Positions 1 through 8,745 of a stretch of DNA of 64,000 bases are shown here, in pieces. A program made the translations under genes and the position numbers. Below the pieces are notes generated by a model that saw only the letters and a list, made by a program, of their open reading frames with translations, did no database searches and was not told the DNA's origin. Numbering within the stretch: position 1 is the first letter of the stretch; the number at the start of each line of letters is the position of its first letter. Origin of the DNA: Propionibacteriaceae bacterium (GTDB lineage: Bacteria; Actinomycetota; Actinomycetes; Propionibacteriales; Propionibacteriaceae); the NCBI GenBank assembly GCA_017306015.1, contig JAFKJK010000011.1, positions 62,001 through 126,000 of the forward strand, given 5' to 3'.

Positions 1-426
1 GCCCAACTGCCAAGGCACCCACGCCGGAGGCTCCTCCTCGACGTGCTCGGCGACGTGGCTGAGGGGGTGCGCTCACCGCTGGAGTGGCACTACTTCCGCG
101 AGGTCGAGCGTGCGCACGGGCTGCCGGTCGCCGAGCGCCAGGCGAGCCCGTCCGGTGCGCAACTGGTGGACGCGTGGTACCGCAGGTTCGGTGTCGTCGT
201 CGAGCTGGACGGACGCCTGTACCACGACGGGCGGGCGCGCTTCCGCGACTTCGCCCGGGACAACCGGAACGCCCTCGTCGCCCAGACCACACTGCGTTAC
301 GGGTGGGCGGACACCCTCGATCGCCCCTGCCAGGTCGCCCGGCAGGTCGCCGCAGCGCTGAGCCAGCGAGGATGGCGCGGGAACCCGCGCGACTGCCGAA
401 GATGCCGGAACCGGCCCTGGGTGTGA
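1..426 (+). CDS. DUF559-like (Vsr-fold) protein, 5' end outside the window
   Basis: The frame is open from the first base of the window and ends at a TGA, so only the C-terminal 141 residues are present. A GTG at 43 is in frame, but the reading continues upstream of it. The segment holds the pattern VVVELDGRLYHD followed by RDNRN, typical of the endonuclease-like DUF559 domain often found at the C-terminus of actinobacterial AbiEi-like or orphan proteins. A nuclease role is inferred from the fold family and no partner is visible. The gene is convergent with murJ, with a 68-base gap between them. Confidence 0.7.
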   Translation, partial: AQLPRHPRRRLLLDVLGDVAEGVRSPLEWHYFREVERAHGLPVAERQASPSGAQLVDAWYRRFGVVVELDGRLYHDGRARFRDFARDNRNALVAQTTLRYGWADTLDRPCQVARQVAAALSQRGWRGNPRDCRRCRNRPWV

Positions 427-494
427 CTGCGTCCGGCGTACTCGACGTACCGGCTCACACTCAGAGCTCAGCGAGCGGGGACGGGTCGGCGGGG

Positions 495-3400
495 TCAGCG
501 GCCGGTGACCGTCACCTCGGCGATGCCGCCGGCGTACTGACCGTTCCCGATCGCCGGGAGTGCGGTGAGGTAGACCAGTACGAAGCGGGTGCGGACGGGC
601 TCGGCCCACGTCAACTCGGCCGAGTCGGAGACGTTCTTGGCCGCATCGAAGATCCTCCAGGAGCTGATCCCCTTCATCGGCGGGGTGTCGGTCGCGTCCT
701 TGGGCACCCGGAGTTCCACGTCGGTGCCCCGGCCGCTGAGGTGCAGCGCCAGCCCGGTGACGTCGCGGACGGAGCCGAGGTCGAGCACCAGGCCCACGCC
801 CGGCTTGGTCCCAAAGGTCGCCTTGCGGTACTTCTCGGTGGGCCAGACCGTGGCCAGGTTGCCGTCGACGGCCAGCCCAGCCTTGGCCGAATTCTCGGCG
901 CCGCTGCCGCCGTCCGCCTTCGGGTCGAAGTCGTCGACGGCGGTGATCGCCAGCCGCCCCGCCGCGGCCGGGGAGGTGACCGGACGGAAGGTCATCACGG
1001 CCGCTGCGGCCAGGCCGATGGCGGCCACCAGCACCACAGCGGCCAGCAGCAGCGGCAGCTTGGTCCGGGACGACGGCTGCGCCGGTCCGGGTGGGGGGAC
1101 GGGGGTGAACCGCTCCGAGTGCGCCATCGCCGCCTCGACGAAGGCGTCGCCGGTGTCCTCCTCGGGCAGCGGGGAACTGACGTACATCCGGCTGGACGCC
1201 GGCGTCGGCACCGGCGGCAGGGTGGTGGCGCCCGCCGCACCGCCGGCATCGCCTCCGGCGCGGACGGCGGGTCCCGCGCCCGGCAGGGGCCGGTCCCCGC
1301 GCGCTGCCGTCGCGTCCGCCGGGCTCGGGGGGCCGGCCAGCCTCGCCCGCAGGTCGGACGCCGCGCTGGCCTGGCCGAGGATCCCGTCCAGTTCGCCGGC
1401 GATCGCCTGCGCGGTGAGAAGCCGGACGCCGAACGCCGAGTTCGCACCGGCGATCCGCTGCTGGATCTGGTTCAGCGCCGGCGCCACCCCCGTGCGCACG
1501 TCCGCCGGAGGCAACGGACGCCCGTCCGCCGCGACCGGGGCCGCGGGCAGGCCGAACCGCTCGCCGCCGGGCCAGTGGGCCACCAGACCGGCGTAGAGGA
1601 GATTGCCGAGAGCCGCGACGTCGTCCTCGACGCTGCCGCGCGGGAGCCGGCCGGTGGCGTCCACGCCGAAGCCGAGGATCTTGACGTTGCCGTTGCTGGT
1701 GACCAGCACCGTGGACGGGCTCAGGTGCCGGTGGAAGAGTCCCTGCGAGTGCAGCGGAGCCAGTGCGTCCGCCACCTCACTGACCAGCCAGGCCGCCTCG
1801 AGCCCGGTCAACGGGCCGCCGGCAAGCACTTTCGCCAGCGTCTGGCCGGCCGCGTACTCGTAGACGAGGTAGGCGGTCGGGTCCGGGCTGTCGCGGTCCT
1901 CGATCACGTCCAGCACGCGCAGGAAGCGGGAGTCGGTGGCGACCGCCGCTCGCCGCGCCGCCTGCAGGACGGCGGGGGTCTGCGGGTCGGCCAGCGGCAG
2001 CAGATGGACGAGCACCGGCCGGGAGAGCACCTGGTCGTGCGCCCGCCACGTCTGGGTGCGGCCGAGGACGGCGAGACGTTCGTCGAGCCGGAACCGGCCG
2101 GCCAGCAGCCGTCCGACCTCGACCGGGGTCTCGCTGGGCTGCGGATAGTCCTGGACCTCGGTGGTCTCGGGTCCCGGAGGCGGTGGGGCGACCGGGACGA
2201 ACACGCCGGTGCCGTCCGGGTCGGTGTTGACGACCTCGACCGGTGGCGCTTCGGCCGGTGCGGCGCTCGGGACGGCTTCGTCCGGTGCGCGGCGCAGCGG
2301 AGTTCCCGGCTCGCCCTCCGCGGTGCCGCTCTGGATCTCGTCGGTGATGGCCTCGACCGCGTCCGCGTCCGGGTTCTCGGGACGGCGGCGGCGCAGGATG
2401 TCCAGCATCGAGGCGGTCTCGGGGACGCCGAGCCGCTTGGCGGTGAAGAAGAACGCGAGCACGGCCAGCAGCGCGGCCAGCGCCAGCCCGAGGAGCTGCA
2501 GCAGCCGGCTGTCGTAGCGGTCGAACCACCACGTGATCACCCAGGCCAGGGCGGCGGCCGGCAGCGTCGCCAGCGCCAGCAGGCCGGCGTGGGCGGCGAT
2601 CTTGCGTCCGTCGAGCAGGGGCAGGCGGCGCTTCAGCGCCCTGTGGGTGATGAACAGGCCGACGACGTAGGCGAGCGTGTACGACAGCGCCAGCCGGGCC
2701 GGGACGGTCTGTGGGTCGTCCCAGGCCAGCACCAGCAGGACGGCCAGCAGCGCGTTCGCCCCGCTGATCGGGATCTGCAGCAGGAACGGCGTCCGGGTGT
2801 TGTCGAGGGCGTAGAAGGCCCGCAGGTACAGGTACTGGATGGTGTAGGGGATCAGCCCGATCGCGAACATGGCCAGCGCCCAGGCGACCACGTGGTAGTC
2901 GGCGGCGCCGGCGCCGTGGCCGTAGATGATCGCCGAGATCGGGTCGAACAGGACGGCGAAGCCGATCGCGGACGGCACCAGGAACGTCAGCGCCAGCCGC
3001 AGCGCCCGGGTGGTCTCGCTCGCGACGCCGCCGAAATCGTGCGCGGCGGCGAACTTGGACGCCGTCGGCAGCATCGCCGTCGAGAGCGAGACGGTGATCA
3101 GCGAGTGCGGCAGGATCCAGATCACGTACGCGTTCTGGTAGGCCCCGACGCCGGAGTTGGACGCCAGGTTGACGACCACGACCTGCGCCAGGCTGGTCAG
3201 GGCGACGTAGCCGATCATCCACTTGGCGATGTGGAAGGTCGCTCCGAGCCCCGTCCCCTTCAGGTCGAAGCGGGGACGGTAGGTGAACCCGGCCCGCTTC
3301 AGGTACGGCAGCAGCACCAGGGTCTGGACGGCGATGCCGATCGTCGAGCCGACGCCGAGCACCCACACCTGCTGGTCGGTGAACGCCTGGCCGGTCGCCG

Positions 3401-4151
3401 ACTGCGTCCCCCAGATCCACAGGTAGGCGCCGAAGACGGCGATCGAGACGACGTTGTTCAGGATCGGCGCCCACATCATCGGGCCGAACTTCTCCCGCGC
3501 GTTGAGCACCTGGCCGATCAGGAAGAAGATGCCGTAGAAGAACAGCTGGGGCATCGTCAGATAGCTCATCAGCAGCAGCGCGCGCCAGTGCTCGGCCATC
3601 TCCGGGGTGCGGAAGCTGCTGTTGGCGTAGATGCTCATCACCAGCGGCGTGGCCAGCGTGATGATCGCGGTCAGGACGCCGAGGACGAGCACCAGCCCGG
3701 TGATGATCCGGTCGATGAAGGCCTTGCCGCCGTCGGAGTCGTGGCTGACCGCGCGGACGATCTGCGGCACCAGGACGTTGTTCAGCGTCCCGCCGGCCAG
3801 CAGGATGTACAGCGAGTTCGGCACCGTCATGGCGAGGGTGAACGTGTTGGCCTGGACGGTGGCGTTGCCGAGGACGATCGCGATCAGCATCGCCCTGACC
3901 AGGCCGAGGACGCGGGAGACCGCCGTCCCCGAGGCCATCACCGCGGTGGCGTTCAGCAGCCGGCGTCCGCCCTGCTCGGCCGCGTCCGTCGGTGCCCCGA
4001 TGGGCTGACCCTCGGACGTCGGGGACGGTTGCGGCGTGGACGAAAGTACCTGTCCCCCCGGTTCAGTTCCGGGGGACGGGGATGAATCCGGCCGCCCGGT
4101 GAACGAAGGTACCTGTCCCCTCGGTTCAGTCTGGTCTGGGGAGGAGCTCAT
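495..4151 (-). CDS. murJ: MurJ/MviN lipid II flippase with cytoplasmic pseudokinase and extracellular domain
   Basis: A 1218-residue protein. Residues about 62-585 form the multi-pass MurJ core, which flips lipid II for peptidoglycan synthesis. Residues about 675-930 are a protein-kinase-like domain. One membrane helix lies near 1033-1056 (LPLLLAAVVLVAAIGLA), followed by a discoidin-like extracellular domain to the end. The kinase part is inactive by sequence: the HRD motif reads HRHLSP and the DFG motif reads GFG. This is the architecture of mycobacterial MviN (Rv3910), whose pseudokinase recruits an FHA protein. The ATG overlaps the DUF6049 stop as ATGA, so the two genes are probably translationally coupled. 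The first 60 residues are unusual: they are partly encoded by two copies of the dispersed repeat, reading TEPRGQVPSF and TEPGGQVLSS. A start downstream of these cannot be excluded, but the overlap favours this one. Confidence 0.93.
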   Translation of the reverse strand: MSSSPDQTEPRGQVPSFTGRPDSSPSPGTEPGGQVLSSTPQPSPTSEGQPIGAPTDAAEQGGRRLLNATAVMASGTAVSRVLGLVRAMLIAIVLGNATVQANTFTLAMTVPNSLYILLAGGTLNNVLVPQIVRAVSHDSDGGKAFIDRIITGLVLVLGVLTAIITLATPLVMSIYANSSFRTPEMAEHWRALLLMSYLTMPQLFFYGIFFLIGQVLNAREKFGPMMWAPILNNVVSIAVFGAYLWIWGTQSATGQAFTDQQVWVLGVGSTIGIAVQTLVLLPYLKRAGFTYRPRFDLKGTGLGATFHIAKWMIGYVALTSLAQVVVVNLASNSGVGAYQNAYVIWILPHSLITVSLSTAMLPTASKFAAAHDFGGVASETTRALRLALTFLVPSAIGFAVLFDPISAIIYGHGAGAADYHVVAWALAMFAIGLIPYTIQYLYLRAFYALDNTRTPFLLQIPISGANALLAVLLVLAWDDPQTVPARLALSYTLAYVVGLFITHRALKRRLPLLDGRKIAAHAGLLALATLPAAALAWVITWWFDRYDSRLLQLLGLALAALLAVLAFFFTAKRLGVPETASMLDILRRRRPENPDADAVEAITDEIQSGTAEGEPGTPLRRAPDEAVPSAAPAEAPPVEVVNTDPDGTGVFVPVAPPPPGPETTEVQDYPQPSETPVEVGRLLAGRFRLDERLAVLGRTQTWRAHDQVLSRPVLVHLLPLADPQTPAVLQAARRAAVATDSRFLRVLDVIEDRDSPDPTAYLVYEYAAGQTLAKVLAGGPLTGLEAAWLVSEVADALAPLHSQGLFHRHLSPSTVLVTSNGNVKILGFGVDATGRLPRGSVEDDVAALGNLLYAGLVAHWPGGERFGLPAAPVAADGRPLPPADVRTGVAPALNQIQQRIAGANSAFGVRLLTAQAIAGELDGILGQASAASDLRARLAGPPSPADATAARGDRPLPGAGPAVRAGGDAGGAAGATTLPPVPTPASSRMYVSSPLPEEDTGDAFVEAAMAHSERFTPVPPPGPAQPSSRTKLPLLLAAVVLVAAIGLAAAAVMTFRPVTSPAAAGRLAITAVDDFDPKADGGSGAENSAKAGLAVDGNLATVWPTEKYRKATFGTKPGVGLVLDLGSVRDVTGLALHLSGRGTDVELRVPKDATDTPPMKGISSWRIFDAAKNVSDSAELTWAEPVRTRFVLVYLTALPAIGNGQYAGGIAEVTVTGR
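4037..4128 (-). repeat. Two class I repeats inside the murJ 5' coding region
   Basis: Copies at 4037-4065 and 4100-4128 lie in reverse orientation (GTACCTGTCCCC on the plus strand). Both are read through in the murJ frame, adding about ten residues each to the low-complexity N-terminal tail. They are slightly diverged, with an altered arm (GGACGAAAG or GAACGAAGG) compared with intergenic copies. Confidence 0.85.
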
Positions 4152-6139
4152 TGGGCTGCTTTCGGGTTGGCTTGCTGGCTCGCCGCGGCGGCGTCCCGGC
4201 GGCGCACCTGCCGGATCCGCAGCGCGGTGGTGGCCACGAGCACGACGGCGGAGACGCCGACGATGATCCAGGCGACGAAGCCCAGTTCGGTGACCTCGAA
4301 GGTGACCTGGATGTCGCGGCCGACCTTCTTGCCGCCGATGGTGACGGCGTGGGCCGTCCCGCTGATCAGCCCGTTGCCGGACGCCTCGGGACGGATGTTG
4401 ACGGTCTCGGACTGGCCGGGCGCGATCGTGATCGGGTCGGTGGTAGGGACGCTCAGCCGCTGCGGATTGGTGGTGGTCACCTCGACCCGGACCGTGACGG
4501 CCTCGCTCAGTTCGTTGGTCACCGTGATCGGGAACTGGTTGGAGCGTGCGGACATGACGAACCGTCCGCTGGCGTCCAGCCGGACACCGTCGTTGATCGT
4601 GTCGCGGCCGATCAGCTTCCGCAACGCGTCCACGTAGGCCCGGCCGCCCCTCGGGTCGGTGATCCAGGCCGAGGACGCGGCCCGCACCAGCGCCTCGTCC
4701 GGCTCGCCGACGAAGGCCGAGCCGGGGACGAGCTGGGAGTAGAAGGCGAAGTCGTCCTTGAGCCGATCGATGGCGGTGAACTGGGACGGCGCGAGCAGCG
4801 CCGGCTTGGAGGTCGACAGGTTCGCCTTCGTGGATGGCTCGGCGTCGAGCACGTCGTCCAGGTCCCGCGAGGTCGTCCAGGACGGCCGGGTGGCGGTGTC
4901 CTGGGTGAGGTCGGCTGCGGTGGTGAGGAGCCGGGCCTGGCCGCGGGTGCCGGCGACCGCGAGCTCGGCGAGGGCGAGCTGCTGCTGTTCCACGGCCGCG
5001 GTCGGGTCTGCGGGCACCAGCGAGGGGACGGTCGGCGAGGTGGCCAGGATGCGGGTGGACGAGCCACCGTTCTGCACGGGGGCTCCGGAGACCGTGTTCG
5101 CGGCGAGGATGGCCTGCGCGCCGGCACCGCCGAGGAAGTCCAGCTGGGAGGTGGTGGCGACGCCCCCGGTGGGGATGGCGATCAGCGGCAGGTCGGAGAT
5201 GCCGTCCACGTTCGCCGATGCGTCCGTCGACCACTGGACGATCTCGGCGCCGGCGTCCTCGGCGCCGGCGGTGTCCGGGCTGCCGAAGAGGACGCGTCCG
5301 CCCCGGCTGCGGTCGAGGAGCTGGAAGCGGGCCAGCCAGTCGGCGGCGACCTGCTGGCCGGCGCCGGGCTTCGTGCCGGTCCCGGCGACGACCTGGTAGC
5401 CGTCCGCCTGATCGCGGACCTCGTCGAGCAGCGCGGGGTCGATCAGCCAGCTGTGCCCTGAGCCGGCCGCCTGCAGCAGGGTGTTCAGCCGTCCGGTGAG
5501 CTCGGCGGTGAGGTCCTCGTCGGCGAACAGGTTGTCGAACAGCTTGGTGGGTGGCGCGCTCAGCAGCACGATCGAGGTCACCGGAACCTTCGCCTTGCCC
5601 GGCATCGGGACGAACGTCCGCACCTGGGCGGCCAGGTCGGCCTTGCTGCTCTGGTCGGCGTTCGCGACGACGTCCGCACCGACGGCGTAGGCGGCCGTCC
5701 GCGCGGTGAAGCCGAGGTCGGCCAGGCTCGCCGAAAGGGTGATCGCGCGCATCGCGCCGGGCTCGAAAGCCGTGGTCGAACCGGCCACCAGCAGCCAGCT
5801 GCCGGGACGCCTCAGCCGCTCGCCCCAGGGGGAGGCGCCGCCGGCGACGGACGCGAGCGTCGCCCGGTCGCGGATCGGGTCGTGGGAGCGCCACAGGTAG
5901 GCGAGCACCCCGTACGCGGTGACGGTGCCGGTGTTGCGGAGGGTCAGTTTGAGGACGACCTTGTCCTTCGGCTTGGTCCCGCTGATCGTGACCGAGTCCA
6001 GCGAGAGGCTGAGCTGGACGGTGTCCTCCGCGTACGCCGGGGCCGGGGCCGTCGCGACCAGTCCTGCGCCGCCGGTCAGGAGCGCTGCGAGCAGGGAGGC
6101 CAGCAGCCTGCGGATGCTGCGGCGGCCTCGGTGTGTCAC
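4148..6139 (-). CDS. DUF6049 family exported membrane protein (Rv3909-like)
   Basis: A 663-residue protein with an N-terminal signal peptide (RRLLASLLAALLTGGAGLVATAPAPA, split here as RRLLASLLAALL then TGGAGLVATAPAPA) and one C-terminal membrane helix (WIIVGVSAVVLVATTALRI) followed by a short basic tail. The large middle part is therefore outside the cell. The order DUF6049-murJ is conserved in actinobacteria and points to a role with the lipid II flippase, but no activity is established. The GTG start is chosen because it precedes the signal peptide directly and because TACCAT lies six bases before it, as in a leaderless transcript. Frames open further upstream run through intergenic repeats and are not credible. 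In mycobacteria a NUDIX gene lies between this gene and pcnA; here that slot holds only repeats. Confidence 0.85.
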   Translation of the reverse strand: MTHRGRRSIRRLLASLLAALLTGGAGLVATAPAPAYAEDTVQLSLSLDSVTISGTKPKDKVVLKLTLRNTGTVTAYGVLAYLWRSHDPIRDRATLASVAGGASPWGERLRRPGSWLLVAGSTTAFEPGAMRAITLSASLADLGFTARTAAYAVGADVVANADQSSKADLAAQVRTFVPMPGKAKVPVTSIVLLSAPPTKLFDNLFADEDLTAELTGRLNTLLQAAGSGHSWLIDPALLDEVRDQADGYQVVAGTGTKPGAGQQVAADWLARFQLLDRSRGGRVLFGSPDTAGAEDAGAEIVQWSTDASANVDGISDLPLIAIPTGGVATTSQLDFLGGAGAQAILAANTVSGAPVQNGGSSTRILATSPTVPSLVPADPTAAVEQQQLALAELAVAGTRGQARLLTTAADLTQDTATRPSWTTSRDLDDVLDAEPSTKANLSTSKPALLAPSQFTAIDRLKDDFAFYSQLVPGSAFVGEPDEALVRAASSAWITDPRGGRAYVDALRKLIGRDTINDGVRLDASGRFVMSARSNQFPITVTNELSEAVTVRVEVTTTNPQRLSVPTTDPITIAPGQSETVNIRPEASGNGLISGTAHAVTIGGKKVGRDIQVTFEVTELGFVAWIIVGVSAVVLVATTALRIRQVRRRDAAAASQQANPKAAQ

Positions 6140-6145
6140 CGTCCC

Positions 6146-6151
6146 ATGGTA
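6146..6151 (-). promoter_or_regulatory. Probable -10 element of the DUF6049-murJ transcript
   Basis: TACCAT on the minus strand ends six bases before the GTG start, a spacing that would make the mRNA leaderless. There is no Shine-Dalgarno match upstream of the start. No clear -35 element was identified. Confidence 0.5.
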
Positions 6152-6198
6152 GAGGCGCCCGATGTGGACGCCCGCGTCGGCACCCGCGTCCGCCCGAC

Positions 6199-6377
6199 TG
6201 AACCGCCGGGGACAGGTACTTCGGTTCACCGGGGCGGACTGAACCGCCGGGGACAGGTACTTCGGTTCACGCGGACGTCGAGCCTGAACCGTTGGGGACA
6301 GGTACTTTGGTTCACCGGACGTGAGGCCCGGTGAATCAACGGGGAGGTGGACCAACGGGGACAGGTACCTCGGTTCA
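6199..6377 (+). repeat. Four class I repeats between the DUF6049 gene and pcnA
   Basis: Copies at 6199-6228, 6240-6269, 6285-6314 and 6348-6377 (the last begins TGGACC) are all in forward orientation. Each has TGAACCG and CGGTTCA arms around GGGGACAGGTAC. A truncated fifth copy lies near 6331-6345. They fill most of the 423-base gap between two divergent genes. Nothing else recognisable lies here except the promoters at its ends. Confidence 0.92.
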
Positions 6378-6548
6378 CGCGGCATCACGGTCCTCACCCC
6401 CGGCGGCCACCACTCCGCCGCGACCGGACGCTGGTGCTGGCGGTGGTCCGTCCCCGAGTTGCCCGAAGGTTCAGGCCCCAGCACCGCACAGCGCTGCTGC
6501 CCGTGCGGACGCAGCTGTGCTCGGGCTCAGCCTGCGACCGGCTCCCGG

Positions 6549-6554
6549 TAGACT
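6549..6554 (+). promoter_or_regulatory. Probable -10 element of pcnA
   Basis: TAGACT ends eight bases before the GTG start of pcnA, and no ribosome-binding site precedes the start. This fits a leaderless mRNA. Confidence 0.5.
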
Positions 6555-6562
6555 GCTGCGTC

Positions 6563-8014
6563 GTGCCGAGCCTCACCTCAGACCAGCGCGCTGCCCTGGA
6601 CGCCGCGCTGGCGGCGGGACCGAAGGTGCAGCGGCTGACCGCCTCGTTCGCGGACGCCGGGCACGAGCTCTACCTCGTCGGCGGGTCGGTCCGCGACGCC
6701 CTGCTCGGACGGATGGGCAGTGATCTGGACTACACCACGTCCGCCCGCCCCGAGCAGATCGAGACGCTGGTGCGCGCGGTCACCGGCGCCGTCTGGGACG
6801 TCGGGCGCGAGTTCGGCACCATCGCCTGCCGGGTCACCGAGGCCGACGGCTCGGACTGGCAGGTCGAGATCACCACGTTCCGCGCCGACGCCTACGATCC
6901 GTCCAGCCGCAAGCCGATCGTCCAGTTCGGCGACCACCTCGGCGGCGACCTCGTCCGCCGCGACTTCACCGTGAACGCGATGGCGCTGGACGTGACCAGC
7001 GGCGAGCTGCTCGACCCGTTCGGCGGCCTGTCCGACCTGGACGCGATGCTGCTGCGCACCCCGTCCGCCCCGGAGATCTCGTTCTCCGACGACCCACTGC
7101 GGATGATGCGGGCGGCCCGGTTCAGCTCCCAGCTCGGCTTCCGGCCGACCCCGGACGTGGTCGCCGCGATGACGACGGACGCGGAGCGCATCCGGATCAT
7201 CTCGGCCGAGCGGGTCCGGGACGAGCTGAGCAAGCTGCTGCTCACCGACAACCCGCGTCCTGGACTCGACCTGCTGGTCAGCACCGGGCTGGCCGACATC
7301 GTCCTGCCCGAACTGCCCGCGCTGCGGATGGAGCGCGACGAGCACAACCGGCACAAGGACGTCTACGAGCACACCCTGACCGTGATCGAGCAGGCGATCG
7401 AGCTCGAACGCGCGCGCGGACACGCCCCCGACCTGGTGCTGCGGCTGGCCGCCCTCTTCCACGACGTCGGCAAGCCCGCGACCCGGCGCTTCGAGCCCGG
7501 CGGCAAGGTGTCCTTCCACCACCACGACGTGGTCGGCGCGAAGCTCGTGCGGCAGCGGATGCACGCGCTGCACTACTCCACCGAGGAGACGAAGGCCGTC
7601 GCCAAGCTGGTCGAACTGCACCTGCGGTTCCACGGCTACGGCGAGGGCAACTGGACCGACTCCGCCGTCCGCCGCTACGTCCGGGACGCCGGTGGGCAGC
7701 TCGAGCGGCTGCACATCCTCACCCGCGCCGACTGCACCACGCGGAACGTCCGGAAGGCGCAGCGGCTGGCGCGCAGCTACGAGGAGCTGGAGTTCCGCAT
7801 CGACGAACTGCGTAGTCAGGAGGAGTTGGACGCGATCCGTCCCGATCTGGACGGGACGCAGATCATGGCCACCCTGGGGATCGCTCCCGGACGCGAGGTC
7901 GGTGCGGCCTACAACTTCCTGCTGGAGCGGCGGATGGAGTCGGGGCCGCTCGGCGAGGAGCGGGCCCGCCAGGAGTTGCTCGCGTGGTGGGCGGAACGGA
8001 GCCGGAGTGAGTGA
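6563..8014 (+). CDS. pcnA: CCA tRNA nucleotidyltransferase
   Basis: A 483-residue cytoplasmic enzyme that adds or repairs the 3' CCA of tRNAs. The nucleotidyltransferase head is clear: LVGGSVRDALLG near residue 39 and the metal-binding GSDLDYTT shortly after. A C-terminal HD domain (LAALFHDVGKPATRRF, near 298) is typical of the actinobacterial form. The GTG start was chosen because it lies just before the conserved head and eight bases after a TAGACT box. The frame stays open upstream, but that part is repeat-derived. Its last eight bases overlap the HAD phosphatase gene, so the two are probably co-expressed. It is divergent from the DUF6049-murJ pair. Confidence 0.95.
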   Translation: MPSLTSDQRAALDAALAAGPKVQRLTASFADAGHELYLVGGSVRDALLGRMGSDLDYTTSARPEQIETLVRAVTGAVWDVGREFGTIACRVTEADGSDWQVEITTFRADAYDPSSRKPIVQFGDHLGGDLVRRDFTVNAMALDVTSGELLDPFGGLSDLDAMLLRTPSAPEISFSDDPLRMMRAARFSSQLGFRPTPDVVAAMTTDAERIRIISAERVRDELSKLLLTDNPRPGLDLLVSTGLADIVLPELPALRMERDEHNRHKDVYEHTLTVIEQAIELERARGHAPDLVLRLAALFHDVGKPATRRFEPGGKVSFHHHDVVGAKLVRQRMHALHYSTEETKAVAKLVELHLRFHGYGEGNWTDSAVRRYVRDAGGQLERLHILTRADCTTRNVRKAQRLARSYEELEFRIDELRSQEELDAIRPDLDGTQIMATLGIAPGREVGAAYNFLLERRMESGPLGEERARQELLAWWAERSRSE

Positions 8015-8660
8015 ACTGCCGCGTCCCCTCGGGGTGGCGCTCGACTGCGACGGCCTGCTGGTGGACACCGAGAAGCTGTGGTCGATCGCCGAGGGCGAGG
8101 TGTTCGCGCGCCGCGGCTGGGACTACAGCGACGACATCAAGGCGCACTTCATCGGTACCACCTTGGAGTGGACGGTGTCGACGATGGCCGAGTTGTTCGG
8201 TGAGCCCGGCGCCGAGCCCCAGTTGCGGCAGGAGATCACCACCCGCGTCGCCGAGGTGATCGCCGCGCAGGCGGAGCCGATGCCGGGCGCGCTGGCACTG
8301 GTGAGTTCGCTCGCCGGCAAGGTGCCGATGGTGGTGGTCAGCAATTCGGAGCGGCACCTGGTCGAGCTCGCGCTGGGACGCACCGGGCTGCGCGGCGCCA
8401 TCGACGCGATCCTCGCCGGGGACGAGGTCGAGCACGGCAAGCCCGCCCCCGACCTGTACCTCAAGGCCGGCGAGCTGCTCGGCCACCAGCCGTCCGAACT
8501 GCTCGCCTTCGAGGACTCACTCGTCGGCGTCCAGGCCGCCCAGGCGGCGGGGATACCGGTGGTCGGCGTCCCCACGATCGAGCAGGACGGGTTCGCCCCC
8601 GACTTCCGGTTCGGCTCGCTCGCCGATCCGGTGCTCCAGGCCTGGGCTGCCGCCCTGTAA
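8007..8660 (+). CDS. HAD superfamily phosphatase (beta-phosphoglucomutase/CbbY-like)
   Basis: A 217-residue soluble hydrolase. HAD motif I is DCDGLLVD near the N-terminus, with the second Asp as general acid/base. Motif II is VVVSNSE, the lysine motif is HGKPAPDLY, and motif IV is LLAFEDSLVGVQAA. The insert between motifs I and II is helical, as in subfamily IA (CbbY, GS1-like and sugar-phosphate phosphatases). The substrate cannot be read from sequence. The GTG lies inside the end of pcnA with an eight-base overlap, giving the usual distance to motif I and suggesting translational coupling. Confidence 0.88.
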   Translation: MSELPRPLGVALDCDGLLVDTEKLWSIAEGEVFARRGWDYSDDIKAHFIGTTLEWTVSTMAELFGEPGAEPQLRQEITTRVAEVIAAQAEPMPGALALVSSLAGKVPMVVVSNSERHLVELALGRTGLRGAIDAILAGDEVEHGKPAPDLYLKAGELLGHQPSELLAFEDSLVGVQAAQAAGIPVVGVPTIEQDGFAPDFRFGSLADPVLQAWAAAL

Positions 8661-8712
8661 CACTCCCGCGAGTCTTCGGGCCCCGGCGGGGTCCCGCAGC
8701 CGAGACGGGATT

Positions 8713-8742
8713 ACTTAGCTGAACTAATGAGTTAGGCTAAGT
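8713..8742. promoter_or_regulatory. Palindromic operator upstream of marR
   Basis: ACTTAGC (8713-8719) is the exact inverse of GCTAAGT (8736-8742), and a nested CTAA/TTAG pair lies between them. The dyad sits in an AT-rich island just before the marR start and covers the probable -10 element. This is the expected place for MarR self-repression; that the protein binds here is inferred. Confidence 0.65.
8733..8738 (+). promoter_or_regulatory. Probable -10 element of marR-MFS operon
   Basis: TAGGCT ends seven bases before the marR ATG, as in other leaderless genes of this window. It lies within the inverted-repeat operator, so binding there would block transcription. Confidence 0.5.
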
Positions 8743-8745
8743 ATC

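Noticed and set aside
84..4085. A 1333-codon open frame on the plus strand opposite murJ
   Set aside because: It is an antisense shadow of a GC-rich gene: it is rich in Arg, Gly, Gln and His, has no family pattern, and the opposite strand encodes the clearly conserved MurJ.
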